Translations under genes and position numbers: made by a program
The notes under the pieces: generated by a model
What the model was told of the DNA's origin: nothing
Seen by the model: only the letters and a program-made list of their open reading frames with translations
Databases searched by the model: none
From: Homalodisca vitripennis
Taxonomy: Eukaryota > Arthropoda > Insecta > Hemiptera > Cicadellidae
DNA length: 64,000 bases
Direction of reading: 5' to 3'
Assembly: GCF_021130785.1 (NCBI RefSeq)
Contig: NC_060214.1
Span: 2,259,001-2,323,000 of the forward strand
In this document: positions 1-9,980 of the stretch, piece by piece
Numbering within the stretch: the first letter of the stretch is position 1
How the letters are laid out: every line of letters begins with the position of its first letter

Positions 1-674
1 TTACAAAAACAACTTACTTCAATTCTTGAGATATTATACAATTGTAATGTCAATTATTACTCTAAAATAAAAATTTATTCTTTACTAAACATTTTTTAAA
101 CACTACACAAAGTTTCAAAACATTTTCCTTCTGGTTCTTATAACGACAATGTTCACTCCATAAACGGTAGGCCTACTGAAATGTTCCCTATCACACTGGT
201 ACTGTACTGACAAGTCTCTCGTCTTCATTCTCCATTTCACAAAATTCAAATAAAATATATTGTAAAATTTAAAAAGAAACCATCACAGGTCACACATTTA
301 GGCACAAGCGGATTATTACTCCATAAAAACTAAACACAATAAGGCGCTCACGGAGATTTCGTCCAAGCACTACAGACACAACATCGGGCGCTCACGGAGG
401 AATCGTCCAGTCTCGCACGGAAGTAGACCTTATACTGACAGATTTTGACAAAGATAAGCGGGAGGCTATTGTTTCGCTTCCCCGAAAGATGCTTGTGAAG
501 TACACTGCGGGAAACGACTGCCAACATCAGAAAAGTAGTACTATTTTTAATAATAAAAAATACACGGAGGAAAACTTCGTTTAGCGCCCGATGTAGGGTT
601 AAGCAATATTACCATAAATCATAAAAATGACCTTTTCTAAACGTATAGTAGTAGGTATGATTGCTACAGCTTAC
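1..674. other. Non-coding flank or intron left of the VPS8 exon
   Basis: No exon was recognised. The direct repeat GGCGCTCACGGAG occurs at 343-355 and 387-399, each followed by a similar TCGTCCA stretch. At 599-602 a TTAA precedes, on the minus strand, CCCTACATCGGGCGC, which resembles a piggyBac-type terminus and partly matches the 383-400 repeat. This could be a small decayed DNA transposon, but no second end was identified. As the sequence lies downstream of a VPS8 exon on the minus strand, it is probably VPS8 intron. Confidence 0.4.
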
Positions 675-787
675 TTCTGGTCCAGCTGCACACAATGGTT
701 GATTATGGACGGAAGGGCCTCATGGTAACTAATACTGTCTCCAGACTCCAGAGTCTTGTCCACGTAAGTGTTCAGGGTGTCCAGTAC
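675..787 (-). CDS. VPS8: VPS8 exon (third of three in the window; gene continues off the left edge)
   Basis: This exon encodes 37 codons plus 2 nt of VPS8. The frame is open and contains NTYVDKTLESG and ALPSIINHCVQL. The VPS8 family has at this place a helical segment ending in a similar hydrophobic PxIxxxCxxL stretch. Acceptor: TCCCAG at 793-788. Donor: GTAAGC at 674-669. The exon starts in phase 0, which fits the end of exon 4430-4544 once one extra base there is discounted, so no exon is missing between them. Family knowledge: VPS8 is a subunit of the CORVET complex and binds Rab5 on early endosomes. The acceptor's pyrimidine tract consists of the 3' tail of a LINE inserted next to it. No disruption is seen in this exon. 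Confidence 0.8.
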
Positions 788-1010
788 CTGGGATTAAGAA
801 TAAGAATACGTTTATTGTCATAAAGCTTACATTAGCATCGACACAAGCATATATAAAATATAAAAACTAGCATAAGTCCAGACAAGGAAAATTTGGATAC
901 CCAAAACATGAAGTTGCCAAAACAGTCATGCCACAATTTAAATGATTTTAAAATACAAATAAATAACAAATTAAAACAGGTATATAACAAATAAATAAAT
1001 AACAAATAAC
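788..1010 (-). mobile_element. 3' end of a 5'-truncated non-LTR retrotransposon in a VPS8 intron
   Basis: Read on the minus strand, this AT-rich sequence ends with the polyadenylation signal AATAAA (816-811) followed by a short ATTCTT-type repeat tail (about 810-794), typical of insect jockey/CR1-like LINE 3' ends. No coding part is visible, so it would be a short 3' UTR fragment. The left border touches the VPS8 exon at 787. The right border is a guess. Confidence 0.5.
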
Positions 1011-1342
1011 AAGTAAAAACACAGCCTCAGAAATTACAATAACAGAATTATATAACATTGATACATTCTCTAATATAGTTTGTATAAATAAAAAAACAAT
1101 GTCTAGAAACTAACAGTTTCCAGTCAAAAAATTCTTTTAATGAATAAAATGGATTGACTAAAAAGCCAGGAATAAAATTTTAGTTTAAATTCATTAAAAC
1201 ATGATTTATGCGGATTTTCGTTAATCACTTCCAGTCCCAATTAATCCAGATAAACGAGGTATTGTAATTTACAACTAAAAATGAAAGTGATTTATGAGCA
1301 ACTATGAATGTTAACAGCTGTTACTGACAGGTGTATAACATA

Positions 1343-2005
1343 TTAACCCTTACCACACGTATTACGGGAAATCTCGTGCAATGAAAATGACTCTTCACAC
1401 GTATTACGGTAAATCTCGGTAAATTTACGGCAATCAAAGTTTTTTATTTTTTGTTGTGAACTATAGTTTGTAAAACTGCCAATAGAATGGGTTAGAATGT
1501 TGACCGAACCTCAGACAACGACTGCGCTCCATTCATTGTTCTCGGCCACCCGTTACCGATCCGAAACTGGTTGTCATAGCAACTAAATGCCATTCTAACC
1601 TGCAGACTGGCGCGTCTTACGGGATTTCCCGCGTGGTGAGGGCGACGGTGCTATTCACGAGACCTGTGCGTAAGCTTGTTCCTGTGTTGAGTTGCGTGTT
1701 TTACGTTATTTCTGAACATGTTTTACAGTTATATTAATTCAACAATCGTGACTTCAATTTGAAACACTTCATGCTTCGAAGTGTTTCATTTACAAAAATA
1801 TTGGTGAAATTGGCCACTTCCATGTTTTGTTTTGTCATACATTTTAATCTGCAAACAATACAAAAGTCTTAAAAGAATTCCGTTTTTATGTTTTTTCTTC
1901 CTATAATAACTTCAGAAGTATTAAATCAAATAAAACTTTATTTTTAATGCTAATAGCACGCTAGGGGAAAATATAGGAATTTGTATTCAGCGCTCTAAGG
2001 GTTAA
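1343..2005. mobile_element. piggyBac-like non-autonomous element (MITE), 655 bp
   Basis: The body (1347-2001) is flanked on both sides by TTAA (1343-1346 and 2002-2005), the target site of the piggyBac superfamily. It starts CCCTTACCACACG and ends CAGCGCTCTAAGGG, so both ends share the inverted CCCTTA typical of these elements. No transposase reading frame is present. Sub-terminal ACACGTATTACGG occurs twice (from about 1356 and 1398). It lies inside the VPS8 intron 788-4429. Confidence 0.65.
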
Positions 2006-2130
2006 CATGGACAACTCTTTGTCTTTATATCATTACTTTTATATTAATTTAAAACAAACACTCCAATAATATAGGTTTTTTTATTTTTGTGAGGCCTTTC
2101 GTACTCAATGAGAACATCTTTAGACCCACA

Positions 2131-3435
2131 TCTATATATATAAAAGAAAGTCGTGTTAGTTACACTATTTATAACTCAAGAACGGCTGAACCGATTTGGC
2201 TGAAAATTGGTAGGGAGGTAGCTAAGAACTGGGAGAAGGACATAGGATACTTTTTATCCAGTTCCCGATTCAGGATTCCGCCCCACTGGTCTCTAAAAGT
2301 TACAGAAATACCCGTAAGAAATGCATTGCAGCAAACATATGTTATTAAGTGAAAGAGCCTTTTCAAATTTAATCAGCTGTTCTTTGTAAACATATATAAT
2401 GCGACAAAAAAAATATATGTTTTATATAATTTAATTACTATTTTAAATTTCTTTACACTTATAGTTTGAAAGCATAGAGTAAGCTTAAGAGAAACAGCAA
2501 ATTTTGTTTCAACTGTTTCTGCAATCACTGTTAAACATAGACTTTACTATCCAGATAATACAATTCAAATTTGACGTAAAAATTCACCTTTAACTGCAAT
2601 ATTTATTAATAATTAATATAAACCATGCTCATGCTTGATCAGAAGAGCAATGCAGATATCAAAATTACTATCTTACTTTGGCTACAAATATAAAGCATGT
2701 TATAAAACCAACCTTAGTTGTTTTTTTTTTGACAGAAGTATGGTTCTCAAAACTCCGTGTGTACATATTCTCTCGACAACAAAGCAAGCTCAATCATGGC
2801 ATCGGAGATATAACTAATTTGATCCAGAAGTGATACACGCGCAAAGCCTAAAATAAAAACCATACGCAATTTCGCCTAACATCTGAAGCTCATAATCATT
2901 AGACTGTAATAATATGTACCTAAAATATGCCTATTTTCGTTTCAAAATTACATTGAGCGCCATCATTTATTACATTGTATGTGCGCTAATGAATTCCAAC
3001 TTTTTGACTCCCGTCCACGATGGTCTAATATAGTTCAATTGTATACAAAAATCATAGAATATTGGAGAAAAATTCCAGTTATTTCACAGGTGCATATTGA
3101 GACTGTTTTAAAATTTAAATCTTGAATAGATCATGAGCTTGGAATATCTTTCAGTGACTATCATTTATCTCAGAAGAGTAATAACGACGTTCAAAAGAAA
3201 TATGCCTCCTATGTCCCAATTTTTCTGTAGGAAATCGTGTGCGAAGCCCTGGATATCTGGGTATTTGGTTGTAATTGGTATTTTATTGAAAATCAAGAGT
3301 TTTCGTTATAAAATACTATGAATTTATTGACAAACTAGCTGTTACCTGCAGCCAATCGCGCACAATTGCTTTTACTAAGTAATATAAGGACTTCGGTTCT
3401 TAAGATTTGCGTGCGAAGCCGTGGGTAACAGCTAG
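2131..3435 (+). mobile_element. Helitron-like non-autonomous element
   Basis: The left end is TCTATATATATAAAAG, directly after an A (2130). It is followed by a segment with CGGCTGAACCGATTT, common at the 5' ends of insect Helitrons. The right end is GCGAAGCCGTGGGTAACAG then CTAG (3432-3435) followed by T, matching the Helitron rule of a 5' TC, a 3' CTRR and insertion between A and T. There are no terminal inverted repeats as in cut-and-paste elements, and no Rep/helicase frame. The reading frame over 2089-2352 is a by-product of the conserved 5' segment. The span may be composite, since a second inverted Helitron end lies inside it at 3334. Confidence 0.55.
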
Positions 3436-3436
3436 T
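3334..3436. repeat. Perfect 13-bp inverted repeat of Helitron 3' ends
   Basis: ACTAGCTGTTACC at 3334-3346 is the exact reverse complement of GGTAACAGCTAGT at 3424-3436. Both are Helitron-type 3' termini (GGTAACAG-CTAG-T) and they face opposite ways, 77 nt apart. The left copy is preceded on its own strand by GCGCGATTGGCTGCAG, the right copy by GCGTGCGAAGCCGTG, so they look like two related but distinct ends. Confidence 0.7.
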
Positions 3437-3599
3437 AACTGAATAAAAGTAATAATAACATAAACAATTTTGTACTAAATAAAAACATATGTCATTAAAA
3501 ATACAAAGAGATAATATTCTATAACAGGCCAGTATGTTATATGTATATATAAAAAATAAAGTTGATATTTAGTTAGATCAAATAAAGTAACGGTGAATT

Positions 3600-3965
3600 T
3601 TGAAAAGGGCCAGGTATGTTGTTTACTGGATTATTTCGGTTCTTCTTTATAAAAATTGTTTCATATGCATCGGGGAATTTTTTATTTTGTACTTCTTTTA
3701 AAATTTTTGCATTTGAAAAAGAGTGTCCCAGTTTGAAGTGCATGTTTTGCCATGGCCGATCTTTCTTCTTGTTGGTATTTTAAACATGCCCTATGTTCCT
3801 TAGCTCTCTGTATTAACTTTCCTTTTGTTTGGCTAATGTATTTTAAAATCAAAATTGTTACAATTAATTTGATAAAATTCTAGATTTTTCTTCTTCATTA
3901 AGTTTATTCGTAGGATTTCCTAATATATTCTTTAATTTAATTTTGGGAATTTGTAGATACATTAA
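3600..3965 (-). mobile_element. Penelope-like retroelement relic (GIY-YIG endonuclease region)
   Basis: Conceptual minus-strand translation with frame changes gives KLKNILGNPTNKLNEEEKS, then KYISQTKGKLIQRAKEH (the GIY-YIG core written YxGQT in the family, here YISQT) and ERSAMAKHALQTG, matching the conserved EH...A...HA.xTGH order of Penelope-like endonucleases. The reverse transcriptase part is absent, and stops and frameshifts interrupt the rest, so this is a dead 3' fragment inside a VPS8 intron. The GIY glycine is already changed to serine. Confidence 0.65.
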
Positions 3966-4429
3966 ATTTTTAAATTAATATATTTTTTCCAATAAGAAAA
4001 GAGCTTTCAAGAATAACACATCACTTTGTCAATATATAACTGATATTGTAAAACACAGTAGACAATACTACAAACATATAAATCATTTTACCGCTACTTA
4101 TGACTTTTTGGGTGGTCTGTTATCCAGAGTTAAGGGGATTCAAATTTGAATATATTAACAATATCGACACTCAAAAGAGTTAAGAACCTAATTATTGCTA
4201 ATACTCACTTTTTTCCCTTTTCTTAACAGAATTTTTTATATCAAGAAAACTTATTATTGATAATCTAACAAAAACGTTTTGGCCATAAACCAAATTAGTG
4301 GCAAGATAAGGTATTTCTTACATTAAATTATTTTGAATGAAAAATGTAACTGTTTACTTGTACCACATGGATAGATAAAGAGGTATTAATAAGCAATGAA
4401 AACTGTTGGTCCATTACACTAATAAGTAC

Positions 4430-4544
4430 CTTCTCTCGTACTATCCGGTGCCGATGTTTCCTCGGCCCTCGAAGACCCCAGCACCGCTTTTCCCTTCTCC
4501 TCGAGAAACTCCATCCCCAATTTCAAAGCTTCCCCGTACCTGTT
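4430..4544 (-). CDS. VPS8: VPS8 exon (second), with a +1 frameshift in a G run
   Basis: The exon begins after acceptor CTTTCAG and ends before donor GTACTT. It starts NRYGEALKLGMEFLEEKGKA, then VLG, a strong match to the VPS8 segment in which a short helix pair ends in EGKAKAVVG-like sequence. After VLG the frame as given becomes unlike VPS8. Shifting by one base gives LRGPRKHRHRIVREK, which fits the family and ends in phase 0, exactly what the next exon (787-675) needs. The shift is explained by one extra base in the run of four C on the plus strand (4476-4479). With three C the exon is 114 nt, 38 codons. Role: endosomal CORVET tethering. Confidence 0.8.
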
Positions 4545-4639
4545 CTGAAAGAGCAAGGAAAAGTGGAACATTTTATTTACATTGATCAAAGCCAGATAGG
4601 TTAAATTTATGACAAAAATACATTTTATACACATATATA

Positions 4640-4975
4640 AAAGGATGGGTTGAATTCGATACTCAACGTCAGTCAGCTACAAATAGCGTAGCTATGGTGA
4701 GCAGAGTTCATTCAATGCCAATGTTGAGCAACCCCTAGACTGGCATTGAATGTAATTTGAGGAGTTCATCCTTCGCCCTGGCCAGCTACTCGTCCTAGTG
4801 TCCTACGAAAATTAAACCATTTAGTGCGTTCTGTTCTTAGTTATAAATAACATAGGAATTGAATAAGTCGAGACGGCAATTATTATGGTTTTGGTTTTCA
4901 TTTCAGCCTTGGAATAGACTATTTTTTGGTATCGACCGGTTCAAGATATTGAATCTTGAATCGACCCATCCCTCT
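4640..4975. mobile_element. Candidate hAT-like MITE in a VPS8 intron, with internal hairpins
   Basis: The left end AAGGATGGGTTGAATTC (from about 4641) resembles the reverse complement of the right end, GAGGGATGGGTCGATTC. That gives imperfect terminal inverted repeats of about 20 bp with the AGGGATGGG start seen in many hAT elements. Inside, CATTCAATGCCA (4709-4720) and TGGCATTGAATG (4741-4752) form a perfect 12-bp stem. A second near-perfect hairpin lies at the right end. No clear 8-bp target duplication was found, so the boundaries are uncertain. Confidence 0.35.
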
Positions 4976-5410
4976 GTGTACATTTGTGTCTGGTGCAGAC
5001 CAATTACACATCCCTAGAAATCAAACTTAGAAAGAACACAATTCAAGATAACTTATGTAGTGCTGCCAGCTGTTGCTCAATCATAAAGTTAAGGTTGAGC
5101 AGTGATGCCAACTGTTACACACTCAAAAACCATACACCAATGGGGATTACTGAGTCTGCTGGTAAGAAAGATTGGCTAGCACGATAGGTTGTTTAATCTG
5201 TATTTATATTGGAATTGTTACTGGAATTATTTATTCAAAGTCAGCAAATTAAATTAAATTGGATAGTAATTGGATGCAATAACAAAAATACGAGTAAAGA
5301 TTTTAATTTGGTTAGTTCTTGAGATTATTATTCAATTTCGGATTCAATATAAAATTTCATAAGCACAAAACATTACTAGTCGGTAGAGTGGGAAGAGAAT
5401 GCCAACTAAC

Positions 5411-5550
5411 CTGATCCACAAAGTTGATTGACCCGCTCTATCCACGTGCGGATGCTGATGACGTGGAAGGAAGGAACGGGTCCCCAGCAGCAGTATCTGG
5501 TTACCGAAGCTCTGCACCGTGTTGTAACATGCTCTCTCCCCAGCCAATGC
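5411..5550 (-). CDS. VPS8: VPS8 exon (first in the window), broken by two 4-bp tandem duplications
   Basis: After acceptor TGTGTAG the exon reads ALAGERACYNTVQSFGNQIL then LLGTRSF. The frame is then lost at GGAA repeated three times (plus strand 5465-5476). Taking out one unit restores HVISIRTWIERV. A second loss at TTGATTGA (5424-5431) is cured by removing one TTGA, giving NFVDQ and then donor GTTAGT. The corrected exon is 132 nt, 44 codons, phase 0 to 0, and joins the next exon perfectly. The motif order (GERACY, LGTRSF, the RTW..RV stretch) is that of VPS8 between its N-terminal propeller region and the alpha-solenoid. It is either a recently broken gene or local sequence errors. No preceding exon was found to the right. 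Confidence 0.82.
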
Positions 5551-6339
5551 CTACACACATAACACATCCGGTCTAACATCAGTTGTTCCTACTTCAGCTT
5601 CACTCTCTCTGAGCTAACATGTCAGAGTGTTGTCACCAATGAGGGAGTGGGGGGGAATTGAATGAGTCATCCACAACCAAGCATAATGACTCATAATCTT
5701 ACTAATGTCAATTATTACAGTACTCTAATGTTATGTACACTTAAACAATAGTGATTCGTTTAAAAAATAATAAAAATACATTTCCAGTATTTTGCATGTG
5801 TTATGCAACCAACTAAAAATCTATTATTTTTAAGGTCATTTGATGTATTTTTAATTTGTTCTGTAAGTGATAACAAAATTTGTAAATATACATTTTTGTC
5901 ATTAACACAAAAATTTATCACTGTAATATTATTTCTCCTCCAAAACATTTATGTTATTTCTATTTCATTTAAACAATTAATTTAAGTTGCAAATTTTATT
6001 TTCAATTTCATTGACTAATTAAAATAAAAAACATTCACTAAAGAATACTTAATTGGCTAGTTCGATAACAATTTAATAGATGTACAATTCTGTGTAGGTT
6101 GCGTTGAGACATGGTCGGGTTTTATTCGTGTCTTCTCCAACAACTAACTAAAATAGCCTGACCAAACAAATAAAAACTTTCTCACTTAAGGACTTTATGT
6201 TTTGGAGTTAAGAAAAGAAATTTTACTAATATTAATAATGTTTTGTAATGAAAAGTAAACTAGGCTTTCTAAAATGCTCATCATCTTGCATGAGTTAAAA
6301 CTTTCAGAATTTCATCACAACTGTAACTAAGCTTAAGTC
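5551..6339. other. AT-rich non-coding sequence
   Basis: No gene, tRNA or clear element was seen. Presumed VPS8 intron. Confidence 0.5.
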
Positions 6340-6610
6340 CTGGCTAACTTGGGCTCAACGTATAACATGAAGGGACCCCAGCCGTTCTGTGGTATTTCTA
6401 GGTGTGAGGCTAAGATCCTTTGGGGCTGTCTCGAAGTGGGTTCATGCTTAACATGAAGAGAAGGTGAAGGCATCCAGGTCTGAGGATGAGTAGAACGGTC
6501 CTACAGTCACCTTCCCCCAGGGTGCCGTCTGACCTTCTCTCCTTAAGTAGATTAGTGTCTTCTCGGATTATGGGTCTCATTACAGGACATGGTCACCTGG
6601 AGAAGCCTTC
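6340..6610. other. GC-richer segment of unknown nature
   Basis: About 270 bases of clearly higher GC than the surroundings, with an abrupt change on both sides. ACATGAAG occurs twice (about 6365 and 6450). Both strands are interrupted by stops in every frame, and no family was recognised. It is probably an inserted dispersed repeat fragment. Confidence 0.35.
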
Positions 6611-6741
6611 AAATAATCTTAAAGGGTTAATGTAACCTCTTAATTCAAATATTTAATTGTTTCTGAGTTACAAACACCCATCTTGTGACCATAACTTAAA
6701 TACCCTTCACTTTGCAAAATATTAAACCATTGAAAACTATT

Positions 6742-6930
6742 TTCTATTATTTTATAAAAGAAAACTGACAATTATCCAATAATTTTTATATTTTCACATG
6801 AGGCCTATCGACATCAAAGATGCCATCGTCAGCTGTGAATCAACGATGGCATCTTTGATGTCAAAAGCCCTCGTGTGAAAATATAAAAATTATTGGATAA
6901 TTGTGAATTTTCTTTTATAAAATAATAGAA
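6742..6930. mobile_element. Fold-back MITE with near-complete hairpin
   Basis: The left arm (6742-6829) and right arm (6843-6930) are near-perfect inverted repeats of about 88 bp around a 13-nt loop. The ends are TTCTATTATTTTATAAAAG and its complement. The element is almost entirely stem, as in fold-back MITEs. No target-site duplication is obvious. It lies 49 bp left of the poly-C minisatellite. Confidence 0.7.
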
Positions 6931-6979
6931 GGTTGTTTATATTCCAATAAGAAGAGTTCCTCCTTCATTGAAAAACTGT

Positions 6980-7078
6980 CCCCCCCACCCCCCCCCCCCC
7001 CCACCCCCCCCCCCCCCCACCCCCCCCCCCCCCCACCCCCCCCCCCCCCCACCCCCCCCCCCCCCCACCCCCCCCCCC
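6980..7078. repeat. Minisatellite of 15 C then A, period exactly 16
   Basis: A run of C on the plus strand is interrupted only by A at 6987, 7003, 7019, 7035, 7051 and 7067, all exactly 16 apart. The G-rich complement could form G-quadruplexes and the C strand i-motifs. The glycine-rich open frame across it is an artefact of the repeat. Confidence 0.9.
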
Positions 7079-7087
7079 AAGTTTAAA

Positions 7088-7262
7088 AAATGACACAGAG
7101 CAGAGAGAGATGATGAATATAACATAATGCAATGTTTGTGTTCCCCATCACATTTTACAGCCATCCTATGCGTATTATAACCAGCGATCATCAGAGAGAG
7201 GACAAATGACACAGAGCAGAGAGAGATGATGAATATAACATAATAGTATGTTTGTGTTCTGC
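7088..7262. repeat. Two direct copies of a ~57-bp segment, 116 bp apart
   Basis: AATGACACAGAGCAGAGAG and the following ~40 bases (to TTTGTGTTC) occur from about 7089 and again from about 7205, with few differences. The first copy begins just right of the poly-C tract. Confidence 0.75.
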
Positions 7263-8509
7263 GGACTGGATGATTGATGGCTTTGTGCTTTTCCACTTCT
7301 ATGGAGTGGTTATAATATTGAGTTCTTTACTCGTATTCGATGCTGAAAGTGATACTCTAATATCGCTTTTAAATTAATTATTTCGTTTCTGTAGATAAAT
7401 GGAAATAAATAACCCTTATGTGTGTTTATATTGAAAAGCTAATGATGGAGAACAATATCGTATATCTATTGTAGAATAATTGTAATATTCAGTACTTAAA
7501 AAGTTAACTCTTTTATAATTTTAAAATATTTTTATATATGTATGATGTCTTTTTTGAGGCTATGGATGTTATTAAATTAAATGTTTTTACCTAACTTAAA
7601 AACTCGAGCTGAAATGCCTAATCGAGACATGACGTACGATACTAAATTAGCATGTACACTACTTTTAATTACTACTTTACACTAATAATCTAATCAGCTG
7701 AATCTGCCCTTGCTTCGTGTAATGTAAACCATGAACGATAAATATTATATCAGTCCACGGCCGGTACAAGTCCTAGTATATATCCGTACGTATGTCTGTT
7801 CGCACATTATCTATAGGTCAGTTCTCCGTACACCAAAGAGACTACACACTATATTGGAACACAATTAGTAATTTTCACGCATCTCATAAGACAGGAAATC
7901 GGCTAGTGCACCTCCTGACATCTTATACTGTCACAGACTTGACTCCAGGAGTTGGACTGAACAAATCCGAAATAGTCGGCCACGCACAATATCAAGGAGC
8001 AGGGAGTAAATAGAAGAATAACTCAACATTCAAGTTGATTCATCCATTCCTACAATAGCTGTGTTATATGTAGAGAACTCGGCTGCTTCACCGTGATTCG
8101 GCAAAGTGTCAGACACATCGCAGTGCACTCAATTGTGCACCTGATGACACATTGAGAATACCTCTCCTTCTATATTACGCTATATTTTGTAGTATAAGTG
8201 CGCCTGACATTGACAAAATTACAACAAATTGGTTTTGACCTTTTTCGCCACGAACATTTGTGGATATCTTCAGATGGACGTTAACTCCAGATTCCAGGAA
8301 TAAAGCTTGTGACAGCGTCAGATGTCATACGCTCACATTAGTATTGAATGAATCCGTCTCACCATAGGTAGATTTGTATTGCATTTTTAATTATTAAGGA
8401 CAATAAAGTTATTATAGAATATTGTAGCGTACTTTGTTTAGATAGTAATTACACGTAAAATTCCCTATTTGAAGGGAGTGGGTGACACTGAGTGAAATAT
8501 TTACGACAG
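7263..8509. other. AT-rich non-coding sequence
   Basis: Short open frames (for example at 7792-8013) have no splice context or recognisable family. Nothing else is supported. Confidence 0.45.
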
Positions 8510-8682
8510 TTAACCCTTATGTAACAGCGTGGGAAGAGGACGAGCGATAAAAACGTGTGATGTCGCGAGATGTAGACACGGTACCTCGTGAATAAATAAT
8601 TGAGTCTAAAGGAGATGGAACATCCATTGTAACAACGTTAGTTTTTCATATCTGCTGTATCCCACGTATGTTGTTACATTAA
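8510..8682. mobile_element. Possible small TTAA-flanked MITE
   Basis: TTAA at 8510-8513 is followed by CCCTTATGTAACAGCGTGGG. CCCACGTATGTTGTTACA precedes TTAA at 8679-8682. The inner parts (TGTAACA..GTGGG) are inverted relative to each other, and the TTAA flanks suggest a piggyBac-type insertion. The outer CCCTTA is not mirrored at the right end. A better match to it (GTTACATAACGGATAAG) lies further right at about 8745, so the right boundary may be there. Confidence 0.3.
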
Positions 8683-8769
8683 TACAGGTTATACTTTTAT
8701 GTTTAAACATTTTTTTCTGGAGATAAGGAACACACATATCAATAGTTACATAACGGATAAGTTTTAATA

Positions 8770-9329
8770 TCAAATTATTATTAAATGTCGATGATTAAAA
8801 CATTTATTGGCAAAGAGTTTTGAACTCGCTTCCACACAGTCACTGTTTATAAGCTATTTCAGAATAAAACCATGAAGTGTTAAGCGCACACGATGATGCA
8901 ATTCCGAACAAATCGAAATTAAAAAAGACCAGTTTAAAAAAGCCAAAAACTTCGAAACAAAGAACCTAGTATTCAATTTTGTCACGAACCGTCTTAAAAT
9001 ATTAAAGGCACTTACATAAAGTGCCTTAATTCTTTCAACACCAACTTCTCTACTGATCCTAGAGTACCGTAATTCTAAATTCGCCAACATAAAACAGAAA
9101 AAATTAATTTAACACAGTTATATGAATAAAATAAACTTGTGGAGAACACAACGTTAATTAATAAAATATTAAGTGTCAAACTTTCGGTAGTAAACATATT
9201 TTGGATATGGCTTAACACGGTCTCTCATGGAGTTATTTTAGCATGGGCAATTTTGGAGTTATTTTAACATTGTCTTTAATGGAAGATACATTTGGTACTT
9301 CGTAATCACAGACTTCCTGCTTTCCTACA
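8770..9329. other. AT-rich non-coding sequence
   Basis: Nothing recognised. A lysine-rich open stretch on the plus strand near 8905-9020 has no homology I can name. Confidence 0.4.
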
Positions 9330-9980
9330 CCGTATCTCAGGCTTCATCTTTATCTCGACACTTGCCTTCTGTACCAACCCATCCATGGCCAGACAAGGTT
9401 ATGCCTATTGACGTCAAAATTTATGAGTATCCAAGCGTCCTAACGTCCACACTGTCAGAGCCCGACACTTTCCTTATGTCTCCCGCCTGTATCGCTCATA
9501 CCCGGATCGGAATGGCCAACCTTTACGTGCGCCTACACCTACAGCCTCCCACCTTTACGAGTACCCAGTCGTCTTACCACCATACTCGGTTTTATAACGG
9601 TCCCCTCCACACTTTCCAATTGTCCCACGATGTTAACCAGACGTATTATCTTTTCTAACACCCCACCTTTGCGTGTGCCTACACCGTTAGCCTCCCACAT
9701 TTTGATTACTCCGAGTATCTGACGGCCCTCAACCACCTACTGCCGGACCTTACCACCTACAAATTACCGATCGTTGTCCACGAATAGCCGTAGATAAATC
9801 TTTGCCGGAACTCTACCGGGACCCCACACAGTTTTCCTACTGTCTCCCGCTCTTAGCCGAGCGTATCTCGCCCGTAACCAAATTTTTCTGCGTAACCTTT
9901 AGGTGTATATAGGGATTCCGATACCTTCCTTTCGAGTATCCCAAGTATCTTTAAGGCCCTCAACCGCACACTGCCAGGGC
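9330..9980. repeat. Pyrimidine-biased, internally repetitive segment
   Basis: The plus strand is rich in C and T and contains degenerate repeated phrases: CTTTACGTGCGCCTACACC near 9521 and CTTTGCGTGTGCCTACACC near 9667, several GAGTATC/GAGTACCC starts, and GGCCCTCAACC twice (about 9724 and 9955). No gene family is seen. It may be an old, decayed minisatellite or transposon fragment. Confidence 0.35.

Noticed and set aside
2089..2366. Open frames on both strands around 2.1-2.4 kb as a small gene
   Set aside because: The sequence is the conserved 5' part of a Helitron-like element, common in insect genomes and non-coding.
788..4429. A missing small VPS8 exon between 4430 and 787
   Set aside because: The given frame of exon 4430-4544 seemed to require it, but correcting one extra base makes the two exons join in phase with continuous VPS8-like sequence.
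6937..7296. Glycine-rich 119-codon open frame on the minus strand
   Set aside because: It is created by the poly-C/G minisatellite and has no other support.
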